NCBI GenBank assembly: GCA_001642415.1 | Contig: LTDK01000135.1 | Span: 62,001 to 126,000 of the forward strand | Direction: 5' to 3' | DNA from: Nematocida ironsii | Lineage: Eukaryota; Microsporidia | DNA: 64,000 nucleotides | In this document: positions 8,664-18,945 of the stretch, one piece after another | Layout of the letters: each line of letters begins with the position of its first letter | Position numbering within the stretch: the stretch's first letter is position 1 | Notes under the pieces: model-generated | Told to the model about the DNA's origin: nothing | The model's database searches: none | What the model saw: only the letters and a program-made list of their open reading frames with translations | Made by a program: the position numbers and the translations under genes

Positions 8664-11600
8664 ATGCGAAATGAAACTGGATGCTTTCTGCAGAACATTC
8701 AGCTAGTAAATTTTATGTGCCACGACAATTTATATGTGGAGTTTACTAAAAAAGTGACATGCATTGTTGGTAATAATGGAAGTGGCAAGTCTGCCATTAT
8801 GATTGCAGTTGGTGTTTTGTTTGGAGTAAGAGCTACTTCTATGCGGGGAAATTCGTACAAGCAGTATATAAAAACCGGAGAGGACTATTCTCTAATAAAA
8901 GCAGAGATAAAAGTGCCCGGTGCCTCTGGAGACTCCGAAAGTATTGTTATTGAAAAAAGACTTTCTCCAGAAAGCTCTCGAATCAGAATATTAATTAACG
9001 GTGAGGCTGCTGGGAAAACACAAGATGATCTGAATACGTTAACTGAGCAACTTAGAATAAATCTGAAAAATCCTGTATGCTTCTTAACACAGGACCAGTC
9101 TAAAAAGATATTAAAGGTGCATAACTTAAAGAGCATCTACGCCTTCTTTAAATCGGCAACTGATATTGAAAACATTGAGGACAACCAGGTGCACGATCAG
9201 AACTTAGTTCGAGCGATAAAGCAGTCTCTGGATTCAGCAAGTGAGCGGCAGGCAAATAAAGAAAAAACTCTCGAGGCAGTAGAAAATAGGCTAAAGCTAA
9301 AGGAAGAAATACACAGTGCAGAGGAAGCAATTAGAAGGCTTAAAGTAGAGCATGCCTGGGGCAAAGTCCACAAAGAAGAGAAAAAAAGGATCGAGGCAGA
9401 AAGAGAGAGGGAGGCTCTGTTGAATAAGTACTCTACAATGTCGCATACAAAAAAGGAGTTGCTTAGCAAGATAGAGGAGACCACAGGAAAACTCTCTGAA
9501 CTTACACAGAAAAGAAACTCTCTCCAGGTTAGGCGAGAGGCTAGGTTTGATATAATAAAAGAGAGCATGGCAAAAAACGAAAGAAGAAAGACTGAAATCT
9601 CCAAAGAACTTGACCAGTATACATATGAAATAGATCAGCTGTCTAAGAAGATAGCAACTATAGAACAGATCCTTGGTAGATCAAGCGAGTCTGAAAAGAG
9701 CGAAGAATCAGAAGAAGTTCTAATGGAAAGTTTAAAGCTGCTAGAGAGTGAAAAGGCAAAGAATGAAAAGGTGCAGATGAGCCTAGAAGTACAAAAAGCA
9801 CAGATTGAACTAACAATTGGGAAGATTCAGAGGGAGATAGATGCCTTAGTACAGCAGAACGTTAAAAGAGAAGGGATTCTTCAGTCATACCGGCAGCATG
9901 ATCCAATAAAGTTTTATGGAAGTGCAATGGAAGCTGCGATTTCTGAAATAAAGCAAAGAAAGCTAGATGTAATAGGGCCAATTGGACTGGAGATATCTGT
10001 AAAGGATAAGAAGTGGTCCAAGGCAATTGAGTCTGCGCTGGGCAGCTGTGTATTTGGGTTTATTCTTCATTCACAGGAAGTAAAGACTGAAGTAACAAAT
10101 ATTTTTGTTAAGTACCGCGTGCAAAAGTATCAGATTTATCTAACAAAACCACAAAAAGAGAGAGCAGAAGATAGAATATTTGAAAAGGCCATGAAAGTAG
10201 CCCAGAGTAATCTTATGCAGGCGGGCATGCATGTTTCTTCTCCTGTGACAACTGTTCTGTCTCAGATACAGAATAGCAGTGCTATAGTGGTAGAGCAGCT
10301 AATTATTCTTTTGGGAATAGAAAAGATTGGTCTTCTAGAGAACCGGAGGGATGGATACTTACTTCTGCAGAAAAAGACTGGATTTGATTTTTTCTTAACT
10401 CCTGCACCAGACAGAATTCAGTATGTTGGGACTAGTTTGAGTGACATGCGGTGCACTGTTCGAGAGAAGCAGCTGCTTGTTTCAAAGGAGGGGGAAAAGG
10501 AGTTAATGCAGGAAATCGAAAACACTAATACAAAGAAAAATGAAATAGCAGGCAGGTTATCTGATTTATCAAAGGAATCAATGAATATACAAAAAACACT
10601 ACAGGCGCATTTAGATACACAAATAGTTCTACGGAATAAAATAGTGAATCTGGAAGAAAGGATAACTCGAAACAAGAAAGTACAGGGAGACCAACTGCAG
10701 ATAGAATACAAGCAGTATTTAGAAGAAATGAACAATATTCAAAAGCAGAAGAGCTCAGTGAATGAGACGTATAAAGAGGTTCTTTCTGAAATAGGCAAGA
10801 ATCAGAGAGAGATAATAAAAATACAGGAAGAAACAGAGTATGCCAGAGAAGAAGAAGATCATTTGTATAGAAAAGAACTAAGGGCTCGCGCACAGGAAAA
10901 TGAACAGCTCAAACTTGCAGTACAAGAAAGTGAAGCAGAGCTAGGGAGTCTTCAAAAAAGAATAGACCGCATGAACATAGATCTAGAAGAAATGCACAAG
11001 GAGTGCCAGATTCTTAGAGAAAGCGCTATGGATTTATCTGACCAACAGGTTCTTATTGTTGAAAAGGAGCCAGGTGAGATAGAAAAAGAAATTATCGATC
11101 TAACCGCCAAGACATACGCCTATTCTACGCAGCCATCGCTATTTGAAATTGGCGACATAAGTGAAGAGCTTCAAGGCGATGAAGAACAGCGAATTCTTAA
11201 AGAAAAAAAGAAAGAGCTGGAATGCGAAATATCTAGAATTACAGAAATACTGCAGGAAAACAGAGATGAAATTAAAGAAATAGAGAAAGGAACCCAGGAG
11301 AGAGTGAAAAAAAGAGAGAGCTTCACATATCAGCTGTCTGACTCAAGCATGCAAAGCTTCTCTGACCTAATGCGCATGCGGGAATACACTGGAACATTGG
11401 AATATAACCACAAAAAAGAAGAGCTTGACATAAAGGTAAAAATAAGCAATAAGTCAAAGGGTGACAAAAGTTCTCTCAGCGGAGGAGAAAGATCGTTCTC
11501 TGGCATTTGCTTTCTTCTTTCGCTATGGCCTCTTATTTCCTCTCCCCTTCGAATTCTTGATGAGTTTGATGTGTTCATGGACGGGCTTAATAGAAAGGCA

Positions 11601-11729
11601 GCTCTTAACTTAATATTTGAGGCAGCTAGGCGGATTAATACGCAAATTATCATTATCACACCACTTGGTGTAAGCAATCCACCTGAAGATATATGCAATG
11701 TAGTTACTCTTAAGCCACCTCAGCGGTAG
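8664..11729 (+). CDS. SMC6: Smc6, SMC5/6 complex ATPase
   Basis: Smc6 pairs with Smc5 in the DNA-repair and chromosome-maintenance SMC complex. The 1021-aa protein begins with IQLVNFMCHDN, the Smc6-type N-terminus, then Walker A GNNGSGKS at 36-43. Two long coiled-coil arms flank a hinge around residues 410-560. The C-terminal head has the signature LSGGERS (938-944) and Walker B ILDEFDVFMD (about 964-973), which is the Smc6 form. It is slightly shorter than yeast Smc6 (about 1114 aa). It stands alone, with 569 bp upstream and about 370 bp downstream. The family call is firm; the split from other SMCs rests on the N- and C-terminal wording. Confidence 0.92.
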   Translation: MRNETGCFLQNIQLVNFMCHDNLYVEFTKKVTCIVGNNGSGKSAIMIAVGVLFGVRATSMRGNSYKQYIKTGEDYSLIKAEIKVPGASGDSESIVIEKRLSPESSRIRILINGEAAGKTQDDLNTLTEQLRINLKNPVCFLTQDQSKKILKVHNLKSIYAFFKSATDIENIEDNQVHDQNLVRAIKQSLDSASERQANKEKTLEAVENRLKLKEEIHSAEEAIRRLKVEHAWGKVHKEEKKRIEAEREREALLNKYSTMSHTKKELLSKIEETTGKLSELTQKRNSLQVRREARFDIIKESMAKNERRKTEISKELDQYTYEIDQLSKKIATIEQILGRSSESEKSEESEEVLMESLKLLESEKAKNEKVQMSLEVQKAQIELTIGKIQREIDALVQQNVKREGILQSYRQHDPIKFYGSAMEAAISEIKQRKLDVIGPIGLEISVKDKKWSKAIESALGSCVFGFILHSQEVKTEVTNIFVKYRVQKYQIYLTKPQKERAEDRIFEKAMKVAQSNLMQAGMHVSSPVTTVLSQIQNSSAIVVEQLIILLGIEKIGLLENRRDGYLLLQKKTGFDFFLTPAPDRIQYVGTSLSDMRCTVREKQLLVSKEGEKELMQEIENTNTKKNEIAGRLSDLSKESMNIQKTLQAHLDTQIVLRNKIVNLEERITRNKKVQGDQLQIEYKQYLEEMNNIQKQKSSVNETYKEVLSEIGKNQREIIKIQEETEYAREEEDHLYRKELRARAQENEQLKLAVQESEAELGSLQKRIDRMNIDLEEMHKECQILRESAMDLSDQQVLIVEKEPGEIEKEIIDLTAKTYAYSTQPSLFEIGDISEELQGDEEQRILKEKKKELECEISRITEILQENRDEIKEIEKGTQERVKKRESFTYQLSDSSMQSFSDLMRMREYTGTLEYNHKKEELDIKVKISNKSKGDKSSLSGGERSFSGICFLLSLWPLISSPLRILDEFDVFMDGLNRKAALNLIFEAARRINTQIIIITPLGVSNPPEDICNVVTLKPPQR

Positions 11730-12099
11730 TCCATCATATCTAGCTATAATAAATTTTGTTATCAAATATCTAGATGTAACTTAATTTCTCATGAATATTT
11801 ATACTGGATTTGTTACACTATTGTTTAATCCAGTTTATTCCAACCGCTTGCATATAATAAAAGTCTAAATATAGTTGTTCATTACATTACATGTAAAAAT
11901 ATAAATACTCTTCAGTTTAAATAAGAATAAAGTTTAGAAAATACACATTTACTCTAAAATTAATTAGAACATAAAATCACTAGAGAACTCGAAATAATCC
12001 AAAAATAAATAGAAATACCCAGAAAGCATTCACTATTCCAGTCTATAGAGTTGTATGTTAAAGTATATACACAAATTAGTTAGAAATGAAAAGATTTAT
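11730..12099. other. AT-rich spacer with one hairpin
   Basis: 370 bp between convergent 3' ends. It holds a perfect 8-bp inverted repeat, ACTGGATT (11803-11810) with AATCCAGT (11827-11834), 74 bp past the Smc6 stop. Otherwise AT-rich and unremarkable. Confidence 0.35.
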
Positions 12100-12999
12100 T
12101 TACGAGAAGATTCTGTTGTGAATGTGCACAATAAGTTGCTGCACAGTGTTTTCACTCATGAGTGCTTCTGATTCATGAAGAATTCTTTTTCTAATATCTA
12201 GTCTACCCACTGTCTCCAACTCAACATTTTGTTCTTTAGCTAGATTTTCTTCTTCTACTCGCTTCTTCAGTGCTCGACCCAGCTCCTTTATTTCCTTTTT
12301 CCTTCCTTCTGCTTTCTTCTCAAACTCCGGCACACTCTCCATCTTCAGGCAGTCTGCCCATGTCTTCTTATGTAGGCTGAGTAACATTCCTTCTTCAAGC
12401 TCGTTCTTCTTGTATTGTATGTTGATTGAGTAGTAGTGTCTGTTTAATCCGTGCATCATGCTCACAAGAGTTGGCTTGGTTAGATACCCTATATTAGATG
12501 TTACTTGTCGTGGTTCCACACCAGAAATTGACTTCTGCATTGGAATAAGGCGGAATGCATCTATAACAACCTTTCCTCGCACACTCTGTATGGGGTCTAT
12601 AACTACAGCAACTGCTCTCTTTGACAGCTGCTCAAATGCAGACTGCGTGTTTATATCCACACTTGACAACCAGCACCCAAATCCAGGATGCGAGTGGTAC
12701 CATCCTACAACACTTTCTCCTCTTCCTGTTATTTTCAGCATATCCATCATTTTTGTCTGGAAAACTGGGTCAACTGCCTCTACACTTACACCAGTTCCAC
12801 TTTGCGGCATGGCAAACACATCTGCCACACGAATTGTATACTCATCCACAAACTCCCCCAGCATAAGCCCCATAACCTCCATAGGCACTCCTGCTCTTCC
12901 GTGCTTAAGCATTTTAATCAGGGCAAGCGATGATATTTGAATGGTTTCTGCTGCATCTGGCGTGTATGCATCTTCTATTAACCGCGACTGGTCCCACAT
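12100..12999 (-). CDS. RPN11: 26S proteasome deubiquitinase Rpn11
   Basis: Rpn11 removes ubiquitin chains from substrates at the proteasome lid. The 299-aa protein is colinear with Rpn11 (yeast 306 aa). The JAMM metalloprotease motif is complete: E41, then H102-S-H104[11 protein letters not shown]115. The [14 protein letters not shown] stretch and the C-terminal helices match the lid subunit rather than Csn5. The start has an AAATTTATTTG-type signal upstream, and the next gene diverges 36 bp away. Confidence 0.95.
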   Translation of the reverse strand: MWDQSRLIEDAYTPDAAETIQISSLALIKMLKHGRAGVPMEVMGLMLGEFVDEYTIRVADVFAMPQSGTGVSVEAVDPVFQTKMMDMLKITGRGESVVGWYHSHPGFGCWLSSVDINTQSAFEQLSKRAVAVVIDPIQSVRGKVVIDAFRLIPMQKSISGVEPRQVTSNIGYLTKPTLVSMMHGLNRHYYSINIQYKKNELEEGMLLSLHKKTWADCLKMESVPEFEKKAEGRKKEIKELGRALKKRVEEENLAKEQNVELETVGRLDIRKRILHESEALMSENTVQQLIVHIHNRIFS

Positions 13000-13035
13000 A
13001 CAAATACAAATAAATTTTAATTATATGCTACTGCA

Positions 13036-14217
13036 ATGAAATTAGCAGATACCACAAAATCATATAGAAAGGGAGAGGGAGCACATGAAAATTGGGCTAT
13101 AGATCAAATAAAGTCTGTAAAGGAACTTATTGATTCGCCAAAAGAAATGGTGCAGAGGTTAAAAACCCTATGCCCAAGCGTACTTTTGGATAAATACGCG
13201 ATGTACACCTACTCTACCACTAGCTTTTCTACCGAATTACACAAAGAGCATGCAGACGCGGAGGAGTCACAAATATACAATACAGACAAAAAGAATATTC
13301 AGGAAGGAAAAAAATATCCGCTGTGTATAGTTATTATAGAACAGTGCCTTCTTTATAGTGGCCAGCTAACAAGAGACACTTTAGATCTAATTGTGGCAGC
13401 CATATATAAGGAAATATCAGATAGCGATCTTATATTTATACATAAACTATTGGCAAATGGAATAATTTCTTCTTATAAGTACAACTATGCCGAAGAGTAC
13501 GATAGGTGGCTTATTCTTGCAGTAATAAAGGTAATGGAGGTCAAAAAGACAGAAGAATACTGCCTAGAGTACTTTCCTGGGATAGTTGAAAGAATCACTA
13601 CAGCAGCGAATGCATTTAGAGACAGAGCCATTATTTTAAGTGATTATTTAACAGATGGCAATTTATCGCATGAAACCTCAGAGTCTTCCTATTTTTATAA
13701 TGACATTCCCTCTAAGCCAATTATAGAAGAGAGAGATGATAGTCCAGAAGAGGAAAATGACCAGGTCGCGTTCATAACAACACTCACAGAGTATTGTTTC
13801 CTAATTAAGAATAGTAAATTTGAAAATGAATCATCTGAAAGAGTAGAAGAGATTCTGCTGCAGTTACCTAGACTACTCCAAACAGAAAAGCTAGCAATAA
13901 TCAAGAAGTACTATTTAGACATAATAAGAATACACGCAGGGATACAAACAAAAGAAGCAATTGATGGAATATGTGCAATTCTTTTAGTAGACGATATAGC
14001 GTATTCTGTATTTTCTATATTTTATGATAGAAAGATGTATTCCCTTCACTTTAAGCGGATAATTGCTAGCTGTTTGCAGATTGTTTCTTATAAACTGCGC
14101 AAAGATGTGATTCTGCGCATTTTAGATAGATATTCCAGTAAAGAGTGCACGGAGGAGGAGAAGAAGCTTGGATTAGATGTTTTCTTTAAAAAAATATCTA
14201 CTTGTCATTCTATTTAA
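13036..14217 (+). CDS. Tel2/TELO2-like protein (putative)
   Basis: Tel2 is the core of the TTT co-chaperone that matures PI3K-like proteins such as TOR and Tra1/TRRAP. In this 393-aa helical protein I see an ordered set of Tel2 C-domain features. There is a FRDRAIILSDYL helix (like the 'VRRRGMVVAE' segment), a negatively charged linker, and FITTLTEYCFLI with SSERVEEILLQLPRLLQ (like the 'LRD.LE.L....RVEAALRALP.LIR' segment). These are followed by LLVDDIAYSVFSIFYDRKMYSL (like the 'VV..PE....L...FY..NYSLRQR' segment). It is much shorter than yeast Tel2 (688 aa), mostly at the N-terminus. This is a pattern-level assignment; a search is needed to confirm it. The next gene starts 28 bp downstream on the same strand. 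Confidence 0.5.
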   Translation: MKLADTTKSYRKGEGAHENWAIDQIKSVKELIDSPKEMVQRLKTLCPSVLLDKYAMYTYSTTSFSTELHKEHADAEESQIYNTDKKNIQEGKKYPLCIVIIEQCLLYSGQLTRDTLDLIVAAIYKEISDSDLIFIHKLLANGIISSYKYNYAEEYDRWLILAVIKVMEVKKTEEYCLEYFPGIVERITTAANAFRDRAIILSDYLTDGNLSHETSESSYFYNDIPSKPIIEERDDSPEEENDQVAFITTLTEYCFLIKNSKFENESSERVEEILLQLPRLLQTEKLAIIKKYYLDIIRIHAGIQTKEAIDGICAILLVDDIAYSVFSIFYDRKMYSLHFKRIIASCLQIVSYKLRKDVILRILDRYSSKECTEEEKKLGLDVFFKKISTCHSI

Positions 14218-14245
14218 ATAAAACCCCATTCAGATTTTTATTTAA

Positions 14246-15775
14246 ATGGCCGACATAGAAAGGACCATTGAAACTCTACAAGAGACTGATTCTGCAGTAG
14301 ACACCCACAATTTCATTGAAACTCAGCTTGATTCAGTTCTGGACTATTTATTTCTGGAATCATATACAGAAAGCCAGAAAACGTGTAAGCTCGGAGTACT
14401 TGATTTTATCAAGACAGCACTCTTTCAGAAGCATGTCATACCAAAGCTTTGTACAGAAAAATACATATTTGGCCTACGAAATATCAGAAAAAATGGGTAT
14501 GCCAAAAAGGTATCAGATGGAATAATGTCTCTGTGCTATGAGATATATTCAGATGGTATAAAGATTCTTCTGGAAAATAAGCCTGAGAAGCTTCTTAGTG
14601 TTATTTTCAGACACTCCACTCTGTGCTATTTTGAGGAGATTTTAAAAAGTTCTGACTGTAATGGGATTGTAGAGCTGTTCCCATGCTTCTTCTCCTTAAG
14701 CGAACAAAACTTTGTTACATGGATAAAGTTTCTGGCAAGCAAGAACAGTGTTTGCATGATATTCAGGTTTTTTGTCCGGCTTAAAAGAGGTCAAAAAGAT
14801 CTTCAAAATCTTTCTAAGTTCCTTTATCTGTTTGTTTCGTTTACTGGAAATGTGTTTAGGGACTCAGTGTATATGAAAGACACGGGAAAGCACTATGCCC
14901 ATTTTTATAATGAAATAGAAAAAAGAGTCGATGTTCTACTCGATACAATATTTGTGGAAAATGATGCAGTGAATAGGCTATCCTGTTTAGAAGTTGTCCG
15001 GGAGATGATTCAAGTTATTGAGTACATGCCAGAGGACTCAAATGTTCTTCCGTCGTTATATAATTATTTAAAGGGATCGGAGGTATTGCAGTATTTATCA
15101 GATGGAAATCACAGCGCACCCGCGTGTGTTAAGGTTATATATCTTATAAACACAGTTATGCGGACCATTCGCTTTAAGTCATCACATACGTTAAACTTTA
15201 TGCAAGAGACAAATATTTTATCACATATTGCAATGTACTTATATGGAACTGCCACACATACAATAACAAACGAAATATGCCTACTTTTAAATGAAATGAT
15301 ATATGTTGACAAGGTATTTTACATTAATCCAATTGCGGACTTCTGCCAGGCCATTCGCACAACATCTTTTAACCAGGTTATACAGATATATTCATCCTCG
15401 CAAAAGAAGCACACGCCGCATGCATCTATAACAGACTGTATTACGCCTGTTATATATATTTTATACAAGCTGTATTATACGTGCCTGCAAGAGTCAACCA
15501 GCAGAAGTAAAGAATTAAAAACCCACTCCAGAAGGTTTGTAGTAATTGACGAAACAACAGAGCAGTATAAGATTTTACAAGAATTAGAATTTCTGCAGGA
15601 AGAACAGGCCTACTGGTACATAACCGCACGAGTTCTTGAGCACAGTAAGCGGCTGTCTTTAGAGTATTGCCGTGCACTCCCTGAAAAATTACCAAACTCA
15701 GAGCAATTTGCCAGATACTTCTGTGAATATACTGCATCTGTGCTTCCTACTTATCCAGCATGGCTTTTTCGATAG
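14246..15775 (+). CDS. All-helical protein, possibly SAPS-like
   Basis: A 509-aa protein that appears entirely alpha-helical, with repeat-like spacing. I do not recognise it firmly. Some segments follow the SAPS (Sit4/PP6-associated) order: a CKLGVLDFI helix, a FRHSTLCYFEEIL segment like 'FKYP..ACELL', FFSL..., and NRLSCLEVVREMIQVI like 'SNASQTLCDIIRL'. The C-terminal third does not help. The start carries ATTTTTATTTAAATG, identical to the tyrosinase start context. Other helical scaffolds are equally possible. Confidence 0.65.
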   Translation: MADIERTIETLQETDSAVDTHNFIETQLDSVLDYLFLESYTESQKTCKLGVLDFIKTALFQKHVIPKLCTEKYIFGLRNIRKNGYAKKVSDGIMSLCYEIYSDGIKILLENKPEKLLSVIFRHSTLCYFEEILKSSDCNGIVELFPCFFSLSEQNFVTWIKFLASKNSVCMIFRFFVRLKRGQKDLQNLSKFLYLFVSFTGNVFRDSVYMKDTGKHYAHFYNEIEKRVDVLLDTIFVENDAVNRLSCLEVVREMIQVIEYMPEDSNVLPSLYNYLKGSEVLQYLSDGNHSAPACVKVIYLINTVMRTIRFKSSHTLNFMQETNILSHIAMYLYGTATHTITNEICLLLNEMIYVDKVFYINPIADFCQAIRTTSFNQVIQIYSSSQKKHTPHASITDCITPVIYILYKLYYTCLQESTSRSKELKTHSRRFVVIDETTEQYKILQELEFLQEEQAYWYITARVLEHSKRLSLEYCRALPEKLPNSEQFARYFCEYTASVLPTYPAWLFR

Positions 15776-15868
15776 GAGTAAAGATAATAAAAATCTGCAG
15801 ATTTTCCTAGATAGTGGTGCTGTATTAAATTATTGTTTCAGTGCAGGCGCTTTATACTATACATATTT

Positions 15869-16105
15869 ATGAATTCACCCGATCAATCAAATATTTATCC
15901 TAAATATATTAAATCCCCATATAAAAATACTCTGTTATTTCAGAGTATCTACATAATAATAAATACAATAAAAACATCTGTTAATTCAGTAAAGTCACAA
16001 ACCATCATTTTTTATATTTTATGTTCAGTCAAGCTACTTTTTATTTATGGCGTACTTATGAGGAATATCGCCATTGCTGCCCTGCTACGTAGTCGAAATA
16101 AATAA
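15869..16105 (+). CDS. Possible small membrane protein
   Basis: A 78-codon frame 93 bp after the previous gene. It has two hydrophobic stretches (roughly residues 23-38 and 46-62) and a basic end (LLRSRNK). Its size and texture resemble small ER membrane subunits, but I recognise no family. The sequence is AT-rich, so a chance frame is possible. Confidence 0.3.
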   Translation: MNSPDQSNIYPKYIKSPYKNTLLFQSIYIIINTIKTSVNSVKSQTIIFYILCSVKLLFIYGVLMRNIAIAALLRSRNK

Positions 16106-16674
16106 GAGAGTGAATGGGATGAGCTCTTTATTTTATTTAGAAAACAGCTTAGCCTGCATAGACTTAGAATCTTAAGAAGCAACTATGTTATATATATCGT
16201 TGAAATTATTCGGCAAAGCTTCCCTAAGTCTTCCCGAAATTGGAAGAACAGCTGGAGTTAAATAATCGGAAGTTGGTCTATTTATTTGCGTCTCGGATCT
16301 TTTGTTTTGACAGAATCCTCGTGTGAGCTGTCACACAGACGAATCATTCCCGGGGACTCACGCTCGAGTGGCGGTATCACCACAACTTTCTTTTTGTTTA
16401 TATATTTCTATCCCATACTGTAATATAATTAAATATACCTTATTTGGTATTATCGCTTTCTGGTTTTAATTTCTTTGCATAATAGATAGGTTCTGCAGAA
16501 TATGCTAAAATATTTCGGGTTATAACTCTAAGTTAGTTAACATCTGTGCTAGACGTAGATTCCCTTCCATCCAATAGGGTGTATTGTTTTTAATATAAGA
16601 TTACTCCGTATAATGGAGTGTGATAATTGGCCAGTTAAGCTATTTAACCCGAAAATATTTAATTCATATATCGC
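16106..16674. other. Spacer with GC-rich hairpin cluster and motif copies
   Basis: Upstream region of the degenerate ABCG gene. A TTCGGGTTATA copy lies at 16514-16524 and an inverted variant TTAACCCGAA at 16644-16653, 22 bp before the start codon. The part around 16285-16395 is clearly richer in G+C and is listed separately as a possible ncRNA. Confidence 0.4.
16285..16395 (+). ncRNA. Candidate structured RNA
   Basis: A GC-richer island of about 110 nt in an AT-rich spacer, without an open frame. It contains a GTGTGA-GCTG-TCACAC hairpin (16321-16336), ACTC-N6-GAGT (16356-16369) and GTGG...CCAC. It ends in an ACA-containing stretch followed by a T-rich run (CTTTCTTTTTG) that could stop RNA polymerase III. 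The strand is chosen from that T-run. I could not match it to U2, U3, U6, 5S, SRP or RNase P RNA with confidence; an H/ACA-like RNA is one option. Confidence 0.3.
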
Positions 16675-18945
16675 ATGGGAGAGAATCTAAGCACAGAAAT
16701 GAAAGAGATGCATGACATGCCTATGGATTCAGAAGAAAATATAATACCAACTAAAATAGTTGATGTTCCAGAGACTAAGGATGATTCAATATGGATAAAA
16801 AACTATATAATTGAAGAGTATTTATGCAATACAGTATATGCCTCATGTAAAATACCAAAGAACAAAATGGCTCTAGTAATAGGAACACAAACTCAATATG
16901 ATTCAATAATTAAATTATTACTAGCAATAGGAGGGTATTATGGGGAAGAGGCAGTAACACAGGGAGAGATTCTAATAAAAGATGAGAAGGGAAATTACAA
17001 AACTAGAAACCCAGAAAAGTGGTTAAAAAAGGTCAATTGCACATTGACTACAGATCCTAATTTGTATAATACATTCACAGTGAAAGAAATAATTACACAC
17101 ATAGCTGAACTAAAGGGCAAGAAAAAGGAGGTCGCCAATATATTAAATCTTCTTGACCTGGAAAAATACAAGAACCAGCGTATGCACAGCTTTAATCAAT
17201 ATCAAGATAAAATACTTAAAAAAGTAATGCTTGCCATAGGACTTCTCCTGCAGAATGAGATTAACATATGGGAAGTGTTTAACATGGAAAATTTAGACCA
17301 GATAATTGATCTAATACAAAAGAACAATGAAACAAATATAATAACTACCCAATATCCAGTATCTGATATTCTTATAGATAAGGCAGAATGGATAGTATTC
17401 ATGCATAGCTCAACTGTAATATATTCAGGGACAAGAGATCATCTTCTTTCTTATTTTAGAATGGCTGGGGTGCTTCGTACTAAAGACTATTCTCTACACA
17501 CATTTTTTTCCACTGATCCAAATAAGAGGTATAAAACAAATAGCGCTATTATGAGTATAAAAAATCTGCACAAACTAGTTGACAAGCGTATTGGGGCCTT
17601 TCCAGCAGAATCCAAGAAAAGAATGTCAAATGTTTGGTTTGTCAAGATGGGAAAACCAAATCTTTGGATTATTAAACAGCTTATGGCAAGGGCCATGCGC
17701 ACGTATGGGCCAATATTTGGAATTTGGTTTTACATTGAGATGATAATATATGTAATAGTCCTTACTTGCATTGTAGGAGTTGTGCACTTTTTTGGTGCGT
17801 ATGATGGAATGGGTTTAGGCCTGGAAGATCTTGTTGGTAATAACTCCTTTGGTATACTTAATAATTTTTTGCAAGTAGTAAATGAAACAAGTGCCTTTTC
17901 TGGGATAAGACAGTATGTAAATCAGATAATAAGCTTTCCATACACTATACATGGTTTAAATCTTTTTACGCAGTCTATCACTTTGTATAGGTTATTCTAT
18001 ACATTTGCAACGGCGTTTCTTGTAAAGTACTCTTTAAAGAGCTCATATATAGAGGCATGTTTATTCGATATTAAAATAGGCCTATACAGTCCATGGAATC
18101 TTATTATTACCATTATGGTGGAGTCTCTTATTAGAAATACTGTTATTCATTTTATATTTCAAATAATCACCTATTTCATTGTAAATAGAAGTATTCTGCA
18201 GAATCTAGCACATAATAATTTGATTAAATATTCAACAACTGATTATTTGATTGCTGCTTTTTGCAGCAATTTTGTGTTTTCGATGTATATCCAAATATTC
18301 AGTCTGTTTTCGTCTAGTAATATAGTTTTAAATAGCCGTTTATTCTTTGGTACAGCTATTACTTACTTGACAATAGGAATAGAAACAGGCATAATAGCAT
18401 CAATTAATGATCTAAATCCGTACCAAAGATATAGAGATTTATCAGAAACATTTACTATTCCTCTTCTAGGCAGAGTATACAGTGAAATTCAACATCGAAC
18501 AAATATGCCACCTGTTGTATCTAGATGCCCTGTGTTGAGTAGATCATTTTGGTCGATAGATGGTGGCAATACTTTTTATGATAGCATATATAAGTATATA
18601 TACAAATGTGGGCTTTCAGCAGTTTTTCACGAGATTTTTTATAAATGTGCTGTGTATCGAGGATATTTTAACTCTCCTGGCCCCATACCAGATTATTCTG
18701 CATTACATGAAGCAATTCAAAGAACAAATGACCCAGAAAAAGCAAAGAGCGCCTTGCAGAAGATATATATTATACTAAAGTATTTGCCACCGCATGAAAT
18801 AATGAACCAAAATACACCGCTAGGTAATATAACCATAACAAACATTCTATTAACTATGGCTAAATACACTATTCTACCCACTATACTTCTTTTACTAACT
18901 CTTCAACTACTGTATAGGAACATGCAGCCACGCATAAGAAAGTAA
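16675..18945 (+). CDS. ABCG-type half-transporter with destroyed ATPase motifs
   Basis: The 756-aa protein is colinear with the intact ABCG protein at 23147-25474: N-terminal nucleotide-binding domain, shared VFMHSSTVIYSG segment, transmembrane domain (about 340-750), and the same QPRIRK end. However, the ATP site is gone. The Walker A position reads GTQTQYDS (70-77), with D76 where the catalytic Lys should be. The signature LSGGEQ is replaced by FNQYQD (about 173-178). The Walker B WDEP is WEVF (199-202), so the catalytic Glu is Val. The frame is intact over 2.27 kb, which argues for selection on a non-hydrolysing role rather than decay. It may act as the silent half of a heterodimer. Confidence 0.85.
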   Translation: MGENLSTEMKEMHDMPMDSEENIIPTKIVDVPETKDDSIWIKNYIIEEYLCNTVYASCKIPKNKMALVIGTQTQYDSIIKLLLAIGGYYGEEAVTQGEILIKDEKGNYKTRNPEKWLKKVNCTLTTDPNLYNTFTVKEIITHIAELKGKKKEVANILNLLDLEKYKNQRMHSFNQYQDKILKKVMLAIGLLLQNEINIWEVFNMENLDQIIDLIQKNNETNIITTQYPVSDILIDKAEWIVFMHSSTVIYSGTRDHLLSYFRMAGVLRTKDYSLHTFFSTDPNKRYKTNSAIMSIKNLHKLVDKRIGAFPAESKKRMSNVWFVKMGKPNLWIIKQLMARAMRTYGPIFGIWFYIEMIIYVIVLTCIVGVVHFFGAYDGMGLGLEDLVGNNSFGILNNFLQVVNETSAFSGIRQYVNQIISFPYTIHGLNLFTQSITLYRLFYTFATAFLVKYSLKSSYIEACLFDIKIGLYSPWNLIITIMVESLIRNTVIHFIFQIITYFIVNRSILQNLAHNNLIKYSTTDYLIAAFCSNFVFSMYIQIFSLFSSSNIVLNSRLFFGTAITYLTIGIETGIIASINDLNPYQRYRDLSETFTIPLLGRVYSEIQHRTNMPPVVSRCPVLSRSFWSIDGGNTFYDSIYKYIYKCGLSAVFHEIFYKCAVYRGYFNSPGPIPDYSALHEAIQRTNDPEKAKSALQKIYIILKYLPPHEIMNQNTPLGNITITNILLTMAKYTILPTILLLLTLQLLYRNMQPRIRK

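Noticed and set aside
16286..16312. Resemblance to the U2 snRNA 5' end (TCTCGG..CTTTTG)
   Set aside because: The branch-site-binding GTAGTA segment and Sm site are missing, and no introns are seen in the window.
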